A stretch of DNA of 64,000 nucleotides. Origin: Citrus sinensis. Lineage: Eukaryota; Streptophyta; Magnoliopsida; Sapindales; Rutaceae. The stretch is from NCBI RefSeq assembly GCF_022201045.2, contig NC_068562.1:11469001-11533000 (forward strand). The letters are read 5' to 3'. Position numbers and translations under genes: made by a program. Numbering within the stretch: position 1 is the first letter of the stretch; every line of letters begins with the position of its first letter. Positions 23,701-38,021 of the stretch are shown piece after piece. Under the pieces are notes generated by a model. That model ran no database searches. It was not told the DNA's origin and was given only the letters and a program-made list of their open reading frames with translations.

Positions 23701-24432
23701 AAAAATATGAATCTTCAAAATTTGAGAAAAAAAAAGTTTAACTTTTTCTTTTGGTTGTATTAATAGAAAGTGAAAAATAACAAATTAAGTACCCAATGTC
23801 CAAAGGAATAAATAAAAATATGATTCTTCAAAATTAAAGTTTTTTTTTTTTGTTGAATCAACAGAAAATAAAAAATCACAAATTAAGTAGGGTGAGGTAG
23901 TTTTATAGAAAATGAGATGGAGTATAACCACCCATTTAAAACAACTCTTATAGTCCCTACGATTTGAGTCAATTATTCAAGTAGTCTTGTATTTTAAAAA
24001 ATTATCTAAAACACCAATTAATATTGTTACTTTCACAGTTGATGGATGATAAATCTAATTCTATCAAGGATACCTCTTGGATTGCTTAAAGTCCGAGAAA
24101 GTTATCAAATCATATCATTTAATATATGATAATTAAATAGTTTAACAGAAACAATTGTACAACATGGATATTTTTGGGTAATTTTTTTTAAAAAAAGGCA
24201 CTTATTGGATAAGTGACTACACTATAAGAACTAAAAGAGACAAAATTGGATAATTAACCCCGGCAAAATATCATAGCAGAAACAAATTTTTAGCTTTTAC
24301 CATTGAATCGTCTGCATTGCCATCTCCAGCTGCCCCAAAATCCAGAACGTTAAATTCATCAGCATTAATGCGAATTGACGCTGTCGAGATGAGGTACAAG
24401 AAGTATAATATAGCACATAGATCCTGCAGCAT
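20741..24432 (-). CDS. Polygalacturonase, GH28, complete nine-exon gene (PG2)
   Basis: Secreted pectin hydrolase of 401 aa. Exons: 24432-24301, 23611-23474, 23152-22982, 22838-22815, 22714-22507, 22407-22326, 21911-21803, 21647-21531, 20965-20741; all introns are GT-AG and phases agree. A signal peptide ([14 protein letters not shown]) precedes [16 protein letters not shown]. All four GH28 signatures are present: NTDGIH (residues 203-208, catalytic Asp 205), GDDC (225-228), GHG (248-250) and RIK (283-285). Length is typical of plant PGs. Exon 4 is only 24 nt (GCVKLAPT). PG2 is a tandem paralogue of PG1 with similar 5' flank. A Copia remnant begins about 970 bp upstream. The coding text shows no lesion, so the gene is probably functional. 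Confidence 0.93.
21137..21312. mobile_element. Possible small MITE in PG2 intron 8
   Basis: Loose inverted repeats: AATAACGCTACACATCCCAA ... ATCCTAAAT at the left and, read on the other strand, AATAATGGTAGATATTC ... ATCCTAAATTTC at the right. AT-rich interior with no coding text. TSD not resolved. Confidence 0.4.
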
Positions 24433-25399
24433 AGGTTACAAAATATAAGTTTGAAAGATTTTATTGACCGTATTTTTCATAACAGTATTGTGCTAGACTT
24501 AATTAATATGAGCATCCAGCTTACACAAATACTAGTTAGTTCTTACCATAGCACATAGAAGACATGCAAAATGCAAAAACGGAAATTAAGCCAGACAATT
24601 TGCTATTGAAGCACTGAAGGAAAAGTGAAATCAAATGGGTTTAAAAGGCCGCTCTAGGTTATTCTCACAGAGGTTCTACAAGGAAAGAAATCTGAGATTG
24701 ATTTTCATTTTTGTTAATGAACTCTAAAATGTAAACTAAAAGGAAATGAATTTTACTATTAGCATATATATCAGTTTTCTTCTATTCTACCATAAAATAA
24801 ATACTGCATCCATGGAAGTGAATTATTTTGGAAAGAAATAATAATACAAAGATTTTGCAGAAACCTGTACCACACAGTGCAAGTTAATTACTAACATCAA
24901 ATTCTGTATGCAGTCAAAACTCTAGCAAAATGTTACAACGAAAGGAAGAATCCAAGTGGTTTGAGAAAAAAAAAATCTAAAAACGAAAGTGTTTTTCTCC
25001 CTTTGTTATTGTGACATTTTAATACATGAAGAGAAAGAAATTAAGAATATTAAAATTATAAAAGATTGAGAGAGAGAGAGAGAATTGAGAATCTCAACGT
25101 GGTTAATTTATCAAAAAAAATTGAAAATTAAGCGCTTTAATCAATATAACTTCTCAGTGTTGTAGCTGATCATTTACTTTAATCTTTGCAAATCTCTATT
25201 TAAGCAAGATAATGAATAATAGATACTCTCGTACTTTAGGTTTCCATTTGAGCCTATAAAATCTTTTTATTTGAATATATACTATTTTTTTTCCAAATTT
25301 TAGATTTACCCCGACCACAAATTATATTTATTTCCAAATTAAATTCAATATATGTTCCTCAAAGAGATTTGGTCTAGACTAAATCATCCTCATGATTGT
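24433..25399 (-). promoter_or_regulatory. Upstream region of PG2
   Basis: Contains blocks shared with PG1 upstream (25203-25399) and blocks that recur at 28.57 and 40.5 kb. A (GA)n run lies at about 25068-25083. No TATA box is confidently assigned. Confidence 0.5.
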
Positions 25400-26780
25400 T
25401 GTTGAAATTAACCAAGAGCAAGAACTGTTGAAAGCACAAATGAGGCTGAACTTGAATCAAATCATGTAGGAGTGCCAGCAGGAGCTCATTTGATAACCAA
25501 GCCAGCAGCTCACATAGGATTTGTATTGGAAGCTGCATGTGAAGAGCAAGAAGGTTCTAGATGGCAAAATAGTTATGCTGAGATAGTGAGATTCCTTTGC
25601 AATTGTGTGATGAGTTTAGTTAGTTATTAAAGAACGGTCAAGATTAGTTGTAGAATATTCATTAGTTTTGAGTTTGTTATTTTTGGTACAACTGTAAATG
25701 TTAGCTGAGTGATGAGTTGAGAAAATCTGACCAACTAATATAAGTACTATTTATACAAGTGATTCGGTATGAAAAATAGTGAAATACAATTGCAAATTCT
25801 CTTCTCCATGTGATCTCCTAATTCTTTCATGCTATTAGAGCCTTGAAACAACAATGGGGAGTAATGAAAACCAAGCTAACAGTAATGGAGCATCAAGCTC
25901 AACCATAAATTCAACTTCAACCTCAAATATCAGCTTCTCTATTCTTAGCTCTTTGGTCTTCATCACACCTATCAAGCTCACTAATAACAATTACTTATTG
26001 TGGCAATCTCAAGTCATAGCAATAATCAATGCCAATGAACTTGAAGATTTGATTGACAACACAAAGAGTCCTCCAAATCGAGTTGTAATCTATGTCGACA
26101 ATGATCAAACAGTTGTTAATCACCAAATCCATAATTTCAGATCTGGAGAAAGAATGATCAACAATTGCTGTGCTGGTTACTTTCAACTCTAAGGGAACAA
26201 GTTTTGAGTGCTGTCATTGGAGATAAGTCATCCCTGGATGTGTGGCAAATCCTCTCTACTCAATTTGGCACCAGATCTAGATCTAGAGTTCTTTATTTGA
26301 GAGCTCAGATTCAAACTATTAGAAAAGGATCAATGAACTTTCATGAGTACTACACTAAGATGAAAACCACTATGGATGCTTTGAGAGCTGCTGGAAACAA
26401 TATGAGTGGATGATTTTGTGTTATGTTTGCTTGCTAGTCTTGGATCTGAATATGATTCTATTATTATTACCATCAATGTAAGGTCTGAAAGCACAACTCT
26501 CTCTTATGCATATGGCATGTTATTGAGTCGTGAAAATATGATTGAGTATCAATACTCCGTCAGTCACATGGATTATCAAGCAAATTTTGCCTATCGCAAA
26601 GAAAATCAGAGAAGGTATTGGCAATCTAACTTCAATATCAGTGGCAATGGAAATTATTATGGTGGAAGACAATTTAGGAATCCAAATGGAAATGGTTCTG
26701 ATGGAAAACAGTTTGGTGGTGTTATCTCGAATCAAGCTATAAATTTTCAAGATAAAACAATTATGCATATCTAACTAAAC
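25400..26780 (+). mobile_element. Copia retrotransposon, 5' part only (LTR, PBS, gag)
   Basis: LTR 25400-25829 (430 bp) runs from TGTTGAAATTAACC to ATTCTTTCA and is followed at once by TGCTATTAGAGCC, a primer-binding site of the tRNA-Met type with changes. gag begins at 25854 (MGSNENQANSNGASSSTIN) and goes on in shifted frames (25854-26192, 26165-26413, 26406-26774) with PIKLTNNNYLLWQSQVIAI and UBN2 text SRVLYLRAQIQTIRKGSMNF, ending in a Gly/Asn-rich tail. Similarity stops near 26780; there is no pol and no 3' LTR. It lies in the PG2 upstream region. Confidence 0.85.
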
Positions 26781-26982
26781 AGCATGCTTTTTTTTTTTTA
26801 TTCTAATTTCGCAGTTTGTTGATAAACTTTTATCATAAAATACGAGAATTTCTTTAAGTATCTAAGTTGTAATTTAAAAAATAGAGAACATTCTGTATTT
26901 CGGCTAAAATTTAGAGAAATTATCTCCTTTCCATTAGATATAATGGCGGACACAAGAATTTAATTCGGAATGAACAATTCAC

Positions 26983-27106
26983 TATGGTGGCATTTGACAA
27001 TGCGAATGGCAATAATAATGACAACACTGGTTTTCTTCTTCCCAGTCTTCTTAATTTTACTAATTATCGTTACTTATAGCAATCATGGATGGTAAGACAA
27101 AATGGC
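26983..27106 (+). pseudogene. Scrap of another Copia-like gag
   Basis: Translates as VAFDNANGNNNDNTGFLLP, then LLNFTNYRYL-stop-QSWMVRQNGYK, resembling the NYxxWxxxM opening of Copia gag with a stop at the tryptophan. Too short to place in a family; it may belong to a second insertion truncated on both sides. Confidence 0.45.
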
Positions 27107-27155
27107 TATAAATAACCCGTAAAAAGTATTGGGCAATTGTGTCTCCTTATTTTAT

Positions 27156-27686
27156 GAGTTGGACTATTGGCACCCCTCTAATCTCTTTATAAAACCCCTT
27201 TTTTAGTTATATTCATTTTATTTTAAAAAATACCCCTTTTTTTAGATACACTTCTCAATTTTTATTTGATTTGTTTTATTGTTAAAACTCAAAGTATTAT
27301 TATCATATTTTTTAATTATTTTCAATTTTATTATTACTCTACACACAAATTAAAAAGTTATATGAGTGATAAGTTTTTTAGTGTTATTATTGGCTGAAAT
27401 AACACATATTTCAAATTATAATTTCAAAGCAATTTTAAGTATAAAAATATTTAATCAATAAGAAATCAAAAGAGAACAATAGATTATTCTAAATTTGTAT
27501 AAATTATTTTAGTTAGATAGGAAGTAACATATATATATATATATATATTTTAAAGGATTGATTATGAATTAAGTAATTTGCTGGAAAAAAAAAATATATG
27601 TGTTTAATTTTCAATTGTTTTTAATTGTAATTTTATTTAAAGTGGGGTTTTGTAAGAATAATGTAGGGGTGCCAATAGCTCCACTC
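27156..27686. mobile_element. Mutator-like MITE, copy 1 (531 bp)
   Basis: Left end GAGTTGGACTATTGGCACCC; right end on the other strand GAGTGGAGCTATTGGCACCC. Exact 9-bp TSD TTATTTTAT at 27147-27155 and 27687-27695. AT-rich non-coding interior. Same family as 39117-39878 by its terminal sequence. Confidence 0.85.
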
Positions 27687-27695
27687 TTATTTTAT

Positions 27696-28786
27696 TTATA
27701 TTTACAAGGTTAGAAGAATAGAACGGTGGGCCTCTTAAATTTGAGGAATCATGCACTTCCATTTTGGGCGTTTATTAGTTTAAAATTTGTAGCCCATGGA
27801 GATAATTTTATGGGCTCTTGGGCCACTTATGAATTTAATAAAAGAGCATGTAAATTAATTGAGTTATCATAAACCATAACTTATGGGTTTGCTGTATGTT
27901 ATATTATATGTAATTTAATCTGGAACTTAGAACGAATATGAAGAAATTAATGATACTTCTTTATTTTTAAAGTTGTTCTCAATAAAATACAAATGGTACA
28001 AATATCCAACGAGGAGGATACAACTCATGAGTTTTTGTAGTGCAACTAAGCAGTGATATGGAAACTAAGTTTACCATTCTTTATCTTAATAGACGTCATA
28101 GTGAGGATATGGCATTGGATCAACTGTGTTGTCCAGAAGAGAGGAAATCAAGATAATGAAGAGTGACGCCTAACCGCCCAGGATCTTGACAGAGGGGCAA
28201 CCGATCACATCACAAACTTATCGTGCATATCATTCATCATACAATGATTTTGATCGAGGACAATTATCTACCGACTCTTATTTTTTCGTATTTTTTAAAA
28301 ATTACACAATTTTTATTTTTTTTAATTCTATTTAAAGTTATATTATTTTACACCTATCATCCTCTATCTTCAAACATATCGTTGTGAAATGATAATTTTA
28401 CTCTCATGATGTCAGTAAAATTCTAACAGTGTTATAATAGGAGTGGACCAATGAAAAAAATGTTAACTTCAGGTGGAGTGCTGCCAAAAAAAATATATAT
28501 TTAAATATTTTAAAAAAAATTAAAAAAAATAGGTGGTCGATGAATAATTACATTTTGATCAAATTATGTAGTACGAAATGCAAGTTAATTATATCAAATC
28601 CTCTGCACAATCAAAATGATTGAGTTGAAATCAGGCAAAATGTTACGATCAAAAATATTTTGACTATCTAATTTTGTGACTGTTTATTATATTTGGGTTT
28701 AAAATTCGTCATGGATTTATAGTATCGTGAATCAGTTTTTAATGTTGTAAAAGTCGATTAACGATGATGTAAACCCATCCTGAACT
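27696..28786. other. Intergenic DNA with a possible PG upstream relic
   Basis: No gene. Positions about 28575-28660 (GCAAGTTAATTA ... CAGGCAAAATGTTACGATCA) resemble PG2 upstream at about 24881-24950 (GCAAGTTAATTA ... TAGCAAAATGTTACAACGA). Confidence 0.4.
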
Positions 28787-29430
28787 TTAATTCTAAAATG
28801 AATTTTTTTTTTCCTAATTCTATTTGCAGCCATTAAAACTAAACTCTGGATTACCTTTTTTTTTTCTTTTCTAACTATTAAATTAATTTTTTTCAATTTT
28901 TTTAAAGGCCTTGAAAAAAGCTCGATTCCAGCCATTTGACACACCCACTCATAACAATATAATTAAGTATATACGATAAATCCCCAATTAACTTTTTTTT
29001 TCTTAATTCCATAGATCTGCATCTTGAAATTTACTCAATTATAAATTAGTTTTCAGTAATTATAAATTACTCCTTGTGAATTGTGATAATTCCAAAATGA
29101 AATATTTTTCCTAATTCTATTTGCAGCCATTAAATTTACATTCAAACTAAAATCTAGAGGCCCACTCCAAATGGCCGCTGAAAACATTTAAACATTTATT
29201 TTTTTAACTATTAAATTAAATTTTTTTCAAATTCTTTTTTTTTTTTTTTCAAAAAAAGGCCTTGAGCAAAGCTTGATTCGACCCATTTCATTTGACACAC
29301 CCATTCATTAAACTCATTCGTAATGTAGTTAAGTATATATAATAAATCCCTAATTAACTTTTTTTTTTCTTAATTCCATTGATCTGCATCTTGAAGTTTA
29401 CCCAATTATAATTTAATTTTCAACAACTAA
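28787..29430. repeat. Diverged tandem duplication (two copies, about 300-370 bp)
   Basis: Ordered shared blocks: TTTTCCTAATTCTATTTGCA at about 28811 and 29107; ACTATTAAATTAA at 28877 and 29208; AAAGGCCTTGA at 28905 and 29256; TTTGACACACCCA; TAATTAAG/TAGTTAAGTATAT; CTTAATTCCAT(A/T)GATCTGCAT at 29005 and 29373. Many indels between copies. Function unknown. Confidence 0.7.
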
Positions 29431-29914
29431 CTTAACTAAATGAAACCATGTAAATATAAAAAGAATTTTTTTACTTGCAAAATTAAACTAGATCATGTAT
29501 ATAAGAAAAAAGGCAGCAATGAATTAATTCTGGATATTTATGATATTCTTTTGTCGTTTTACTAAGCGACTGAAGATAAAATTAATCATTAATCTAACAA
29601 AAGGATCGAATTGAGGATTTTTTTTAGTATTCGGAAAGGTGTGTTGAGTAATATCTTTCTTCTTAAATTTGGCACATAATTTTCATAAATAAATTGGTGT
29701 TGAGACTTTTTTTTTTTTTTAATGAGGTTATCTTAAATGTACTCTTTTCATACCGATTGAATCATGGAAAATATTATTATTAAATTATCCTTGATCAAAA
29801 TTACATTTGTGTACAAAACATTTTCATTGTCTTCTAAAAGAAATTCGCTTTCAAAACAACATCATAAAAGCATTGTATTCCTTGCACTCTTCTGAAATTC
29901 ATATCATCTAAGTC

Positions 29915-31038
29915 ATGGTTGTTTAATCCGGTTAGCAAACTAATTCTGCACTCATTGAACCTTATCAATGTTTGCTTTTCTAGCTTAATTACTTATTACT
30001 TGTGATAATAACTTATTGTCGTTTGATGGACGCAAATCACCCTCAGTTCAATGCTATCTGTTTACGCATAAGTATATAGTAAATTTTTTTCCTTTTTTTA
30101 AAAAAGAAAATTCAAAGGTGATGTACCAATTTTTTTCTTTTTTATTTGAGTATCAAAGTTCGAATCAGATCCTATTTGGAGGTTTGATTACATTCTTTAC
30201 AAACAAAACAAGACCATTAAAAGAAACAGAAAGAACATGTCACTTTTTTGTCTCTTTTTATCAGTTTAAATTCGAATTAAGGAATAAAAATCAACAAAGA
30301 ATAGAAGATGAAATATAAAGAATTTTGTCCCAAAGAAAAAAAAAAAGCTGATAGAATGAGAAACTATGCGTTAGTAAGGTTAAATTTGGAATATCAGGAG
30401 GTGCAGAGAGTAAAAAATTAATTCTTAAATCTTTGTAATAGGTGTAATTAGTAAATGTGTATAGAAAGTAATTTAATGAGTTTAAATAATTTTTTTTTTT
30501 TTGTTTATGTAATTCTTTACTTTTACTCTATTTTTCTAATTAAAATTATTTATTCTACCTTGAGAAAAAGAGGGGAATGAATGACTGAAGACCAACCCAA
30601 AATGATCCCAATATCATATCATGTCGAGCAGGTGGGCTGCAAGACAAATTTTAGGTCTTATCACCTGGCCCATGAAGGTGGTGAAGTCTTATTATACATG
30701 AAGCATCTTTTTTTGGTGGCCACTTCTTTTGTCTTCAGATTTTGACAGGAACGCACACAATTAACTTTGATACTCAAATAAGAAAGAAAAAAATTGGTAC
30801 ATCACCTTTGAATTTTCCTTTTTTAAAAAAGGAAAAAAAGAGACAAAAAAGTGATATGTTCTTTGTTGATTTTTTATATACTTATGCGTAAACAGATAAC
30901 ATTGAACTGAGGGTGATTAGTGTCCATCAAACGACAATAAGTTATTATGACAAGGAATAAGTAATTAAGTTAGAAAAGCAAACAGTAATAAGATTTAATG
31001 AGTGCAGAATTAGTTTGCTAACTGGATTAAACAACCAT
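29915..31038. mobile_element. Foldback element with long inverted arms, 9-bp TSD
   Basis: Arms of about 250-270 bp at 29915-30170 and about 30775-31038 are inverted copies. Ends: ATGGTTGTTTAATCCGGTTA and, on the other strand, ATGGTTGTTTAATCCAGTTA. Flanks ATCTAAGTC (29906-29914) and AACTAAGTC (31039-31047) match at 8 of 9 positions, fitting a Mutator-like TSD. The spacer of about 600 bp has no recognised coding text. The right end is 107 bp upstream of the ATG of the first CCoAOMT-like gene. Confidence 0.8.
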
Positions 31039-31145
31039 AACTAAGTCGAGAGGACCGGCTTAGTGGCTACATACTATATATACTACTATGGACATAATAA
31101 ATTGGTAGTGTAAGTACTCTGTCCAGTACAAATAAACACCAAGTA

Positions 31146-32431
<1,286 letters not shown>

Positions 32432-34485
32432 TCGTCATTTTATCCGTTGTACTTTGCAAAATTATCTTTGATCTCTGCTCCATGAGTAAGCAGTTGTTTA
32501 GAAAACTGCATTGTTCTAAATTTTAAAAATAAACTCCTAAATTATATCATTACATAAGCTGTCAATCGAAGTTTATATATAATTTATGAACCGTAGGGTT
32601 GATAAAGTTTAAATTTTTTATTTTTTAAAATTTAAATTTGAGTGGTTAATCAAATATTTTACATTTATTTTTTTATAATTTAGTGTGTGATATATGCTTT
32701 ATTATCTACATGATTTAATTTTATTATTTATTATTCATATACAATTAAGAAAATCATGTTTTTTAAAAGAAAATTAAATAGATCTTTAAACTAAACCTGA
32801 ACTCATTCTGACTCTTAATTTGAATCGACTTAACCACCATTGGCTTCAATTAAAAAAAAAATCATATTGTAGGCATCTTTTCAGTTTTGATTCGGAGAGA
32901 TATTTACCAAATTTTCTAAGTGATACTTTTTCAATTTTTTTTTTAATAATATCATCATCAAACGCATTTAAAAATTATCGACATTTATCGGGGAAAAGTC
33001 GGTGGACCGCGCACTCAAAAGAAGCACCTTGACGTCTTGATCAATATAAACCGAACAATCCAAAAAACAAATATTATTTATTAACAGGAAGTGATTCTTC
33101 GAGATCGTGAAAAAGGGAAAAAGACAATGACCACAGAGAGCACTCATGAATGCCACTTTTTTCTAGAGGAAAATCCAAAGCCAAAAAAAAAACAAAAAAA
33201 AAAAAAAAAGAAAGAAACTACAACTATGAGAAAAATGGATTTTTTTTTTTTTTTTTTGTGTGTGGCTAAGATAATTGTGCAAAGAAAACAATCTAGACCA
33301 ACCGGTGAAATACAAAATAAGTTTACAACATTATAAATTAATCTTTTTCAATGTGTTACATAGTTATAAGCTGTTTTACATGTACATAGTTGTAACCCAC
33401 CTGCACCAGCGGCTCCATACAATTGAAAGATTATTTAAATACAGACAGCTTATAACAGATTATATCTATGTAACACGTTGAAAACAGCTACAGCAGCTTA
33501 TAACAAAGATAATAAATTATCTTTTTCAACGTGCTGCTTAATGGAGCAGCTAGGCAAGCAGTGGCGGACCTACAGCTGGGCAGTCCAGTCTGGTCCGGAA
33601 AAAATCACTCAAACTCTTTATATTTTGATTAATTTTATATATAGATAGAGTTTTTATTTTATTTTTATATATGTCTCTAATTGAGTTACCCTTATGTTTT
33701 ATCAATTTCATATAACAATAGAGCTTCTATTTTATTTTTAAATATGTCCCTAATTCAATTATATTATTTCTCCGATTGAAATTGGTGACTCATTTTATAA
33801 AATGAATAAATTATATATTTATTGAATAGATTGAAAATATTAGGGGTCTAAAATGATTACTGCTTTAATCTATTTTTTTAAAAAAATTCTAATTGAAAAA
33901 GAAAGTGTGTCAATGTAATATAACATCATCACTAGGATTACAAGTACTTGAAAAAAACATAAAGTAAAAATTATCAACATTTTCATAAAATTTTTATGTA
34001 AATTTTGATATTTTATTTATTAGTTACGTTAACTAAGATGATAAGTTAGAAAATAAACCGAATATATATATATCTTGCACAGTTAATATAATTTTTAAAT
34101 AATTTTTATAATTAAAATAATAAAAATATTATAGACTTTTTTTTTTTTTGGTCTTATCCACGAGGTATCCTGGGGAGAGATATTATAGACTTTTAATCCT
34201 ACAAATATGAGAATTATTTAATAGTCAAAAATAGAACTGCTCCATCACAATATCAAAATCAAATTGGACATGTGGAGAGAAATTATTGGAAAACATTATA
34301 TGGGAGTTCATTTTCAAGTTTTTATTGTGGCCAAGATTGTGTGGATAAAATAATCAGTACGTGGTTGGCATGACTTTGTGGCGGAGAAGGAAAGTCGAGA
34401 AGGCTGGCTTAGTGGCTATATACCATATATAGGATACTAAATTGGTAGTGTAAGTGCTCTGTCCAGTACAAATAAACACCAAGTA
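32432..34485. other. Spacer between the CCoAOMT-like genes
   Basis: No gene. A-runs near 33183-33210 and a T-run near 33240-33257. An inverted repeat lies at 33345-33485. The last about 110 bp (from 34376) match the promoter of copy 1 and carry a TATATA box near 34425. Confidence 0.5.
33345..33485. repeat. Inverted repeat with short spacer
   Basis: TTTTTCAATGTGTTACATAG ... TATAAGCTGTT at about 33345-33375 is the inverted copy of AACAGC..TATAAC ... CTATGTAACACGTTGAAAA at about 33446-33485. A third, partial copy (TTTTTCAACGTGCTGC) follows at 33523. Probably a MITE relic; class unknown. Confidence 0.5.
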
Positions 34486-35749
<1,264 letters not shown>

Positions 35750-36554
35750 TCGTTATTGTATCCGTTGTATTTTCCAAAATTATCTTTCAACTCTGCTCAA
35801 TGAATAAGCAATTAAGTAGGTGTTTGGAAAGCTGCATTTTTCCAAAATTTAAAAATACATTACTAAATTTTATCATTAGATTAACTGAATTGTTCTCAAA
35901 TAAGCTGTCACGCATAGTGTAATAATACATAGACTATTTGACTAATCAACTTTCTCAAATCTTAGGAAGGTCTAGGATTCATTGCTAGATGAGATACACA
36001 AAATTTAAGCCTTTCAATATTAATTCAATCAATGGATCAAATTTAATGTTAACTTTTATTTTTATTAATAACAAACTAAAAATTAATGGGTCTCTGAATA
36101 TATTATTAAATACTTTTTCATTCTTTTTCCTCTTAATTTCACTCCATATTTGAACTTATTTTGATTCTTTCTATCTGTCACTTGCTTTAAATAACTCTTT
36201 GATTAAAATGATTAAAATCAAGTGTAGACAATAGTAGATAATTGATTAAAGATGTTCGTTTCAACTTCTAATATCAAAGAAATATATTTGTAATGTATAT
36301 AATCAACACTAAACATACATTTAGTATTTTAATTAAACATTGATTGACAAATAAAGTTTCTTTCTGATGTTTATAATCAATTGGATTATGACTTCTAAAT
36401 TATAAGATTTTGTCAAAGTGGTTGAAACAATTTAAGAGATGAATGATGGTACAAGTGGCTCGAAAAATCATGCATGTTGATAATTTTAAAACATCAATAG
36501 TGTAAGTGACTTTTGATACAATAGAAGAAGCTCAAAATTATAGGGGTCAGGCTA

Positions 36555-36682
36555 CAGTGCAACTGTGGTATCGTGTCACGGTTGCACCAGTTGTTGGATC
36601 CACTCAAATGAGTAGGGTCCACTTAAATAAGTGAAAATCCAACGGTTATGTGTAACTGTGTCACGGTACCACAGTTACATCA
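36555..36682. repeat. Short hairpin MITE candidate
   Basis: Left arm GTGCAACTGTGGTATCGTG, right arm on the other strand ATGTAACTGTGGTACCGTG, followed on both sides by ACA/CAC...GTT and a CCAAC/TTGTTGGATC pair in the loop. About 125 bp in all. A diverged relative is at 49878-49985. No clear TSD. Confidence 0.6.
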
Positions 36683-36911
36683 CAATTTTATCCAAATTAT
36701 AGTTGACAAGAATGATTTTGGATTCAAACTTGAACTTCATCTAAAACAAGATGGGTGTCAAACGAAGTAAATAGCAGGCAATTTGTGTGTCCACTAAGGA
36801 AAGTATTTTCCGAAAGGAATTAAAAAAAAAACACGTGGCTGTATAAGAAAATGAAGAAAGGGATGTGCAAGATCAAGAGAACTTAAGTAAAAGAGGTATC
36901 GTCAAGTGTCA

Positions 36912-37275
36912 GTGCGAAGCTTGTATGTGAATTATGCAAGAATGATAAATAATTAAAATAAATGGAGGGTTTCAATCTTTAAGGATACTCCTAATCGCTA
37001 AGGAGAGTTATTTACTGCAAGTGAAAAACAGAGGGAATCAAAATCATATAAATTATGGGGAGAAAAAGGAAAATTAGTTAATAACTAAATGGAGCCTATT
37101 ATTTTTTAAGTGCGGGTGCAAAGATCGTATGGGAATTATACAAGAACGTTAATAATTAAAAAAAAATGGATAGATTCAATCTTTAAGGATACTCCTAGTC
37201 ACAAAAGAGAGTTATTTACTGCAAGTGAAAAATAGAGATAATCAAAATCATATATATTATGGAGAGAAAGGGGAA
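36912..37275. repeat. Direct duplication, period about 204 bp
   Basis: Shared blocks TTCAATCTTTAAGGATACTC and GAGAGTTATTTACTGCAAGT, then ATCAAAATCATATA, at 36972 / 37176 onward, with scattered substitutions. Non-coding. Confidence 0.7.
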
Positions 37276-38021
37276 AATGTTATCAATTTTTAATTTTGAT
37301 ATCAATAAAAATAAAATTCATCATTTAATTTCATCCACTTATTTGGTTGGTGTTGAAAGGTTAAGATTTTGTGTATATCATATTATGTCAAAAAAGGAGG
37401 CTCTCGATCCCTATATATATATAATCACTATCAAGTGCAGATGCCTGAATCTTTTAAAGTGTAGATTTACCATACACATTATATGGTGCATACAATGAAT
37501 TTGCATTTTAATAGATGTAAACATCCGTACGCACGCGCACACCGACACACACACATATAAACCCTTCCTTTTATTCATGCCAAAATGCAGATTCGCTATT
37601 ATACCATATAGCTTTAACGTGCTTCTCTTCAATTAGATATAACGTCATATGGTGTATAGCAAATATGCAAGAAATTTGCATTTGAACTTGAGAATTATTA
37701 TATATGTGAGCTTCTCAAGTATAGACACTAAAATTCAGATATCATGTGGCTTCGTGTTAACACCATATGATGTTAAAGTGTTTTTGTTCAATTAATTATA
37801 ACATCATATGTTGTTAACTTGAATAAGCATGAAATCTGCATTTTACCATCTACACTTGAGAATTATTATCTGTAAATTTATTATAATATTTTTTGTATTT
37901 TATTTATTATATATTATATGTTATTTCTATTTTAGTATTACATTTATATTTATTTTGACTATAATTAAAGGATATAATAGTAAAAAAAAAAAGATTTGTG
38001 TGACCATTTTTGAAATGGAGG

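Larger units (their letters stand above)
35750..38013. other. Intergenic DNA with small repeats
   Basis: No gene. Contains a hairpin MITE candidate (36555-36682) and a direct duplication at about 36912-37075 / 37111-37275. The region 37420-37860 has recurring blocks around CAATTA(A/G)(T/A)TATAAC(A/G)TCATATG. Confidence 0.45.

Noticed and set aside
24539..24560. Alternative upstream first exon of PG2 (ATGTCTTCTATGTGCTATG followed by GTAAG)
   Set aside because: Splicing it to the CTGCAG acceptor at 24426 puts the signal peptide out of frame and reaches a stop; the ATG at 24432 aligns with PG1.
28732..28944. Lys-rich minus-strand reading frame
   Set aside because: Low-complexity text from T-runs inside the tandem duplication; no family resemblance.
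33558..33600. CAGTGGCGGACCTAC, a typical plant transposon terminus
   Set aside because: No matching inverted end was found to the right, so no element can be delimited.
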